Assembly (NCBI RefSeq): GCF_020889785.1
Contig: NZ_JACMYK010000061.1
Coordinates: 1 to 41,553, forward strand
Source: Bradyrhizobium acaciae
GTDB lineage: Bacteria > Pseudomonadota > Alphaproteobacteria > Rhizobiales > Xanthobacteraceae
Reading direction: 5' to 3'
Length of the DNA stretch: 41,553 bases
Shown here: positions 40,934 through 41,553 of the stretch, one piece after another
Layout: the number at the start of each line of letters is the position of its first letter
Numbering within the stretch: position 1 is the first letter of the stretch
Translations under genes and position numbers: made by a program
Notes under the pieces: model-generated
The model's database searches: none
The model's input: only the letters and a program-made list of their open reading frames with translations
What the model was told of the DNA's origin: nothing

Positions 40934-41553
40934 CTAAATACCCGCCACTTTCGCCACCAGATCGGCGAGCCGCTCGGCGGCATCGAGCCGGCCGACACTG
41001 CGCGCGGCAGCCGCCATCGCGGTCAGCCTCGAGGGCTCTGCGGCAAACGCCGTGATCTCGGCCGCCAGCCGCTCGGGCGTGAAGTCGCTCTGTGCGATAC
41101 GCAGCGCGCCGTTCGCCTGCGACAGCACCCCGGCATTGGCGAACTGGTCCTGATCGATCGCGCCCGGCAGCGGCACCAGGATCGAGGGCCGCCCGATCGC
41201 GGCGAGCTCGGCGACCGTGCCGGCGCCGGAACGCGAGATCACGAGCTGGCTCGACGCGAGCCGTGCCGGCAAATCAGCGAAGAACGGCGCGAGTTCGGCG
41301 TTGATCTTGAGCCGATCATAGACCTCGCGCACCCTGGTCATGTCCTCGTCGCGCACCTGCTGGGTGATGATCAGGCGGCCCCACAGCGCAGGCGCGAGCT
41401 TCTCGATCGCAGGCGGCACGATGTCGCTCATCACCCGCGCGCCCTGGCTGCCGCCGACGACGAGCAGGCGCAGTGGCCCGTCCACTTCGGGCGGCGTGTA
41501 TTTCACCGCGGCCGCCGCAAGGATCGCCGGGCGCATCGGCGTGCCGACGGTGG
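40934..41553 (-). CDS. murG: MurG glycosyltransferase, C-terminal part
   Basis: The last ~205 residues of the lipid II-forming enzyme undecaprenyl-PP-MurNAc-pentapeptide-UDP-GlcNAc GlcNAc transferase; the N-terminal half lies beyond the right window edge. The fragment opens TVGTPMRPAI at the domain boundary, then shows the UDP-GlcNAc-binding C-terminal domain: LLVVGGSQGARVMSDIVP, ITQQVRDED, VISRSGAGTVAELAAIGRPS and VPLPGAIDQDQFANA, with the diagnostic Glu and Gln residues. It ends KVAGI. It is the first gene of the visible division cluster, on the minus strand. Confidence 0.96.
   Translation of the reverse strand, partial: TVGTPMRPAILAAAAVKYTPPEVDGPLRLLVVGGSQGARVMSDIVPPAIEKLAPALWGRLIITQQVRDEDMTRVREVYDRLKINAELAPFFADLPARLASSQLVISRSGAGTVAELAAIGRPSILVPLPGAIDQDQFANAGVLSQANGALRIAQSDFTPERLAAEITAFAAEPSRLTAMAAAARSVGRLDAAERLADLVAKVAGI

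Overview
The window looks like a chromosomal segment of a high-GC alphaproteobacterium of the order Rhizobiales, most likely Bradyrhizobium or a close relative. Three things suggest this: the run murG-murC-murB-ddl-ftsQ-ftsA-ftsZ-lpxC-bamD-recN-ligA; the long-linker FtsZ; and several intergenic palindrome families that I recall as abundant in Bradyrhizobiaceae, including an AGCATGATC...GATCATGCT element. Genus level is inference; no rRNA or tRNA gene was found to fix it. I saw no phage, IS element, integrase or CRISPR array.

Layout. 1-6.4 kb: the end of an unidentified gene, a repeat-rich gap, a CcdA-type thiol-disulfide membrane protein, a SulP anion transporter, a small conserved protein, a D-lactate/glycolate-type FAD dehydrogenase divergent from a hot-dog thioesterase, and a DUF1328 mini membrane protein. 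6.6-14.9 kb: a UvrD/PcrA helicase, a tandem-cysteine-repeat periplasmic protein overlapping an OmpA-domain protein, an ABC-2 export pair (ATPase and permease) separated by two large inverted repeats, a glycine-zipper protein whose signal peptide may be frameshifted, an L,D-transpeptidase and a secreted alpha/beta hydrolase. 14.9-20.8 kb: a divergent membrane protein/TetR pair with two matching operators, a membrane-fused spermidine-synthase-like protein, a CrtI/PYROXD2-like oxidoreductase and an orphan Flp pilin. 20.9-26.2 kb: prmA, a cysteine-cluster protein, a 61-aa protein, aminopeptidase P and a Bcr/CflA-type MFS exporter flanked by two 103-bp direct repeats.

26.4-41.5 kb is on the minus strand throughout. 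It holds the division and cell wall (dcw) cluster with envelope and DNA-maintenance genes attached: MurG, MurC, MurB and Ddl make peptidoglycan precursors; FtsQ, FtsA and FtsZ build the divisome; LpxC commits lipid A synthesis; BamD assembles outer membrane proteins; RecN and LigA serve DNA repair and replication. Many junctions overlap or nearly touch (ftsQ/ftsA by 4 nt, murB/ddl by 1 nt, recN/ligA by a 7-nt gap). The chain is interrupted by a repeat pair between murC and murB, a GC-rich hairpin plus a 330-bp gap between ddl and ftsQ, and a 350-bp gap between ftsZ and lpxC. The last two gaps share CtrA-like motifs.

Most of the window is core genome. The features most worth a second look are small: the paired operators at 15.5-15.6 kb, the double inverted repeat at 11.4-11.6 kb, the C-x7-C-x12-C repeat protein coupled to an OmpA protein, the cluster of degenerate DnaA-box-like 9-mers at 20.4 kb, and the shared division-cluster motifs. 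I did not find a convincing wholly new multi-gene system.
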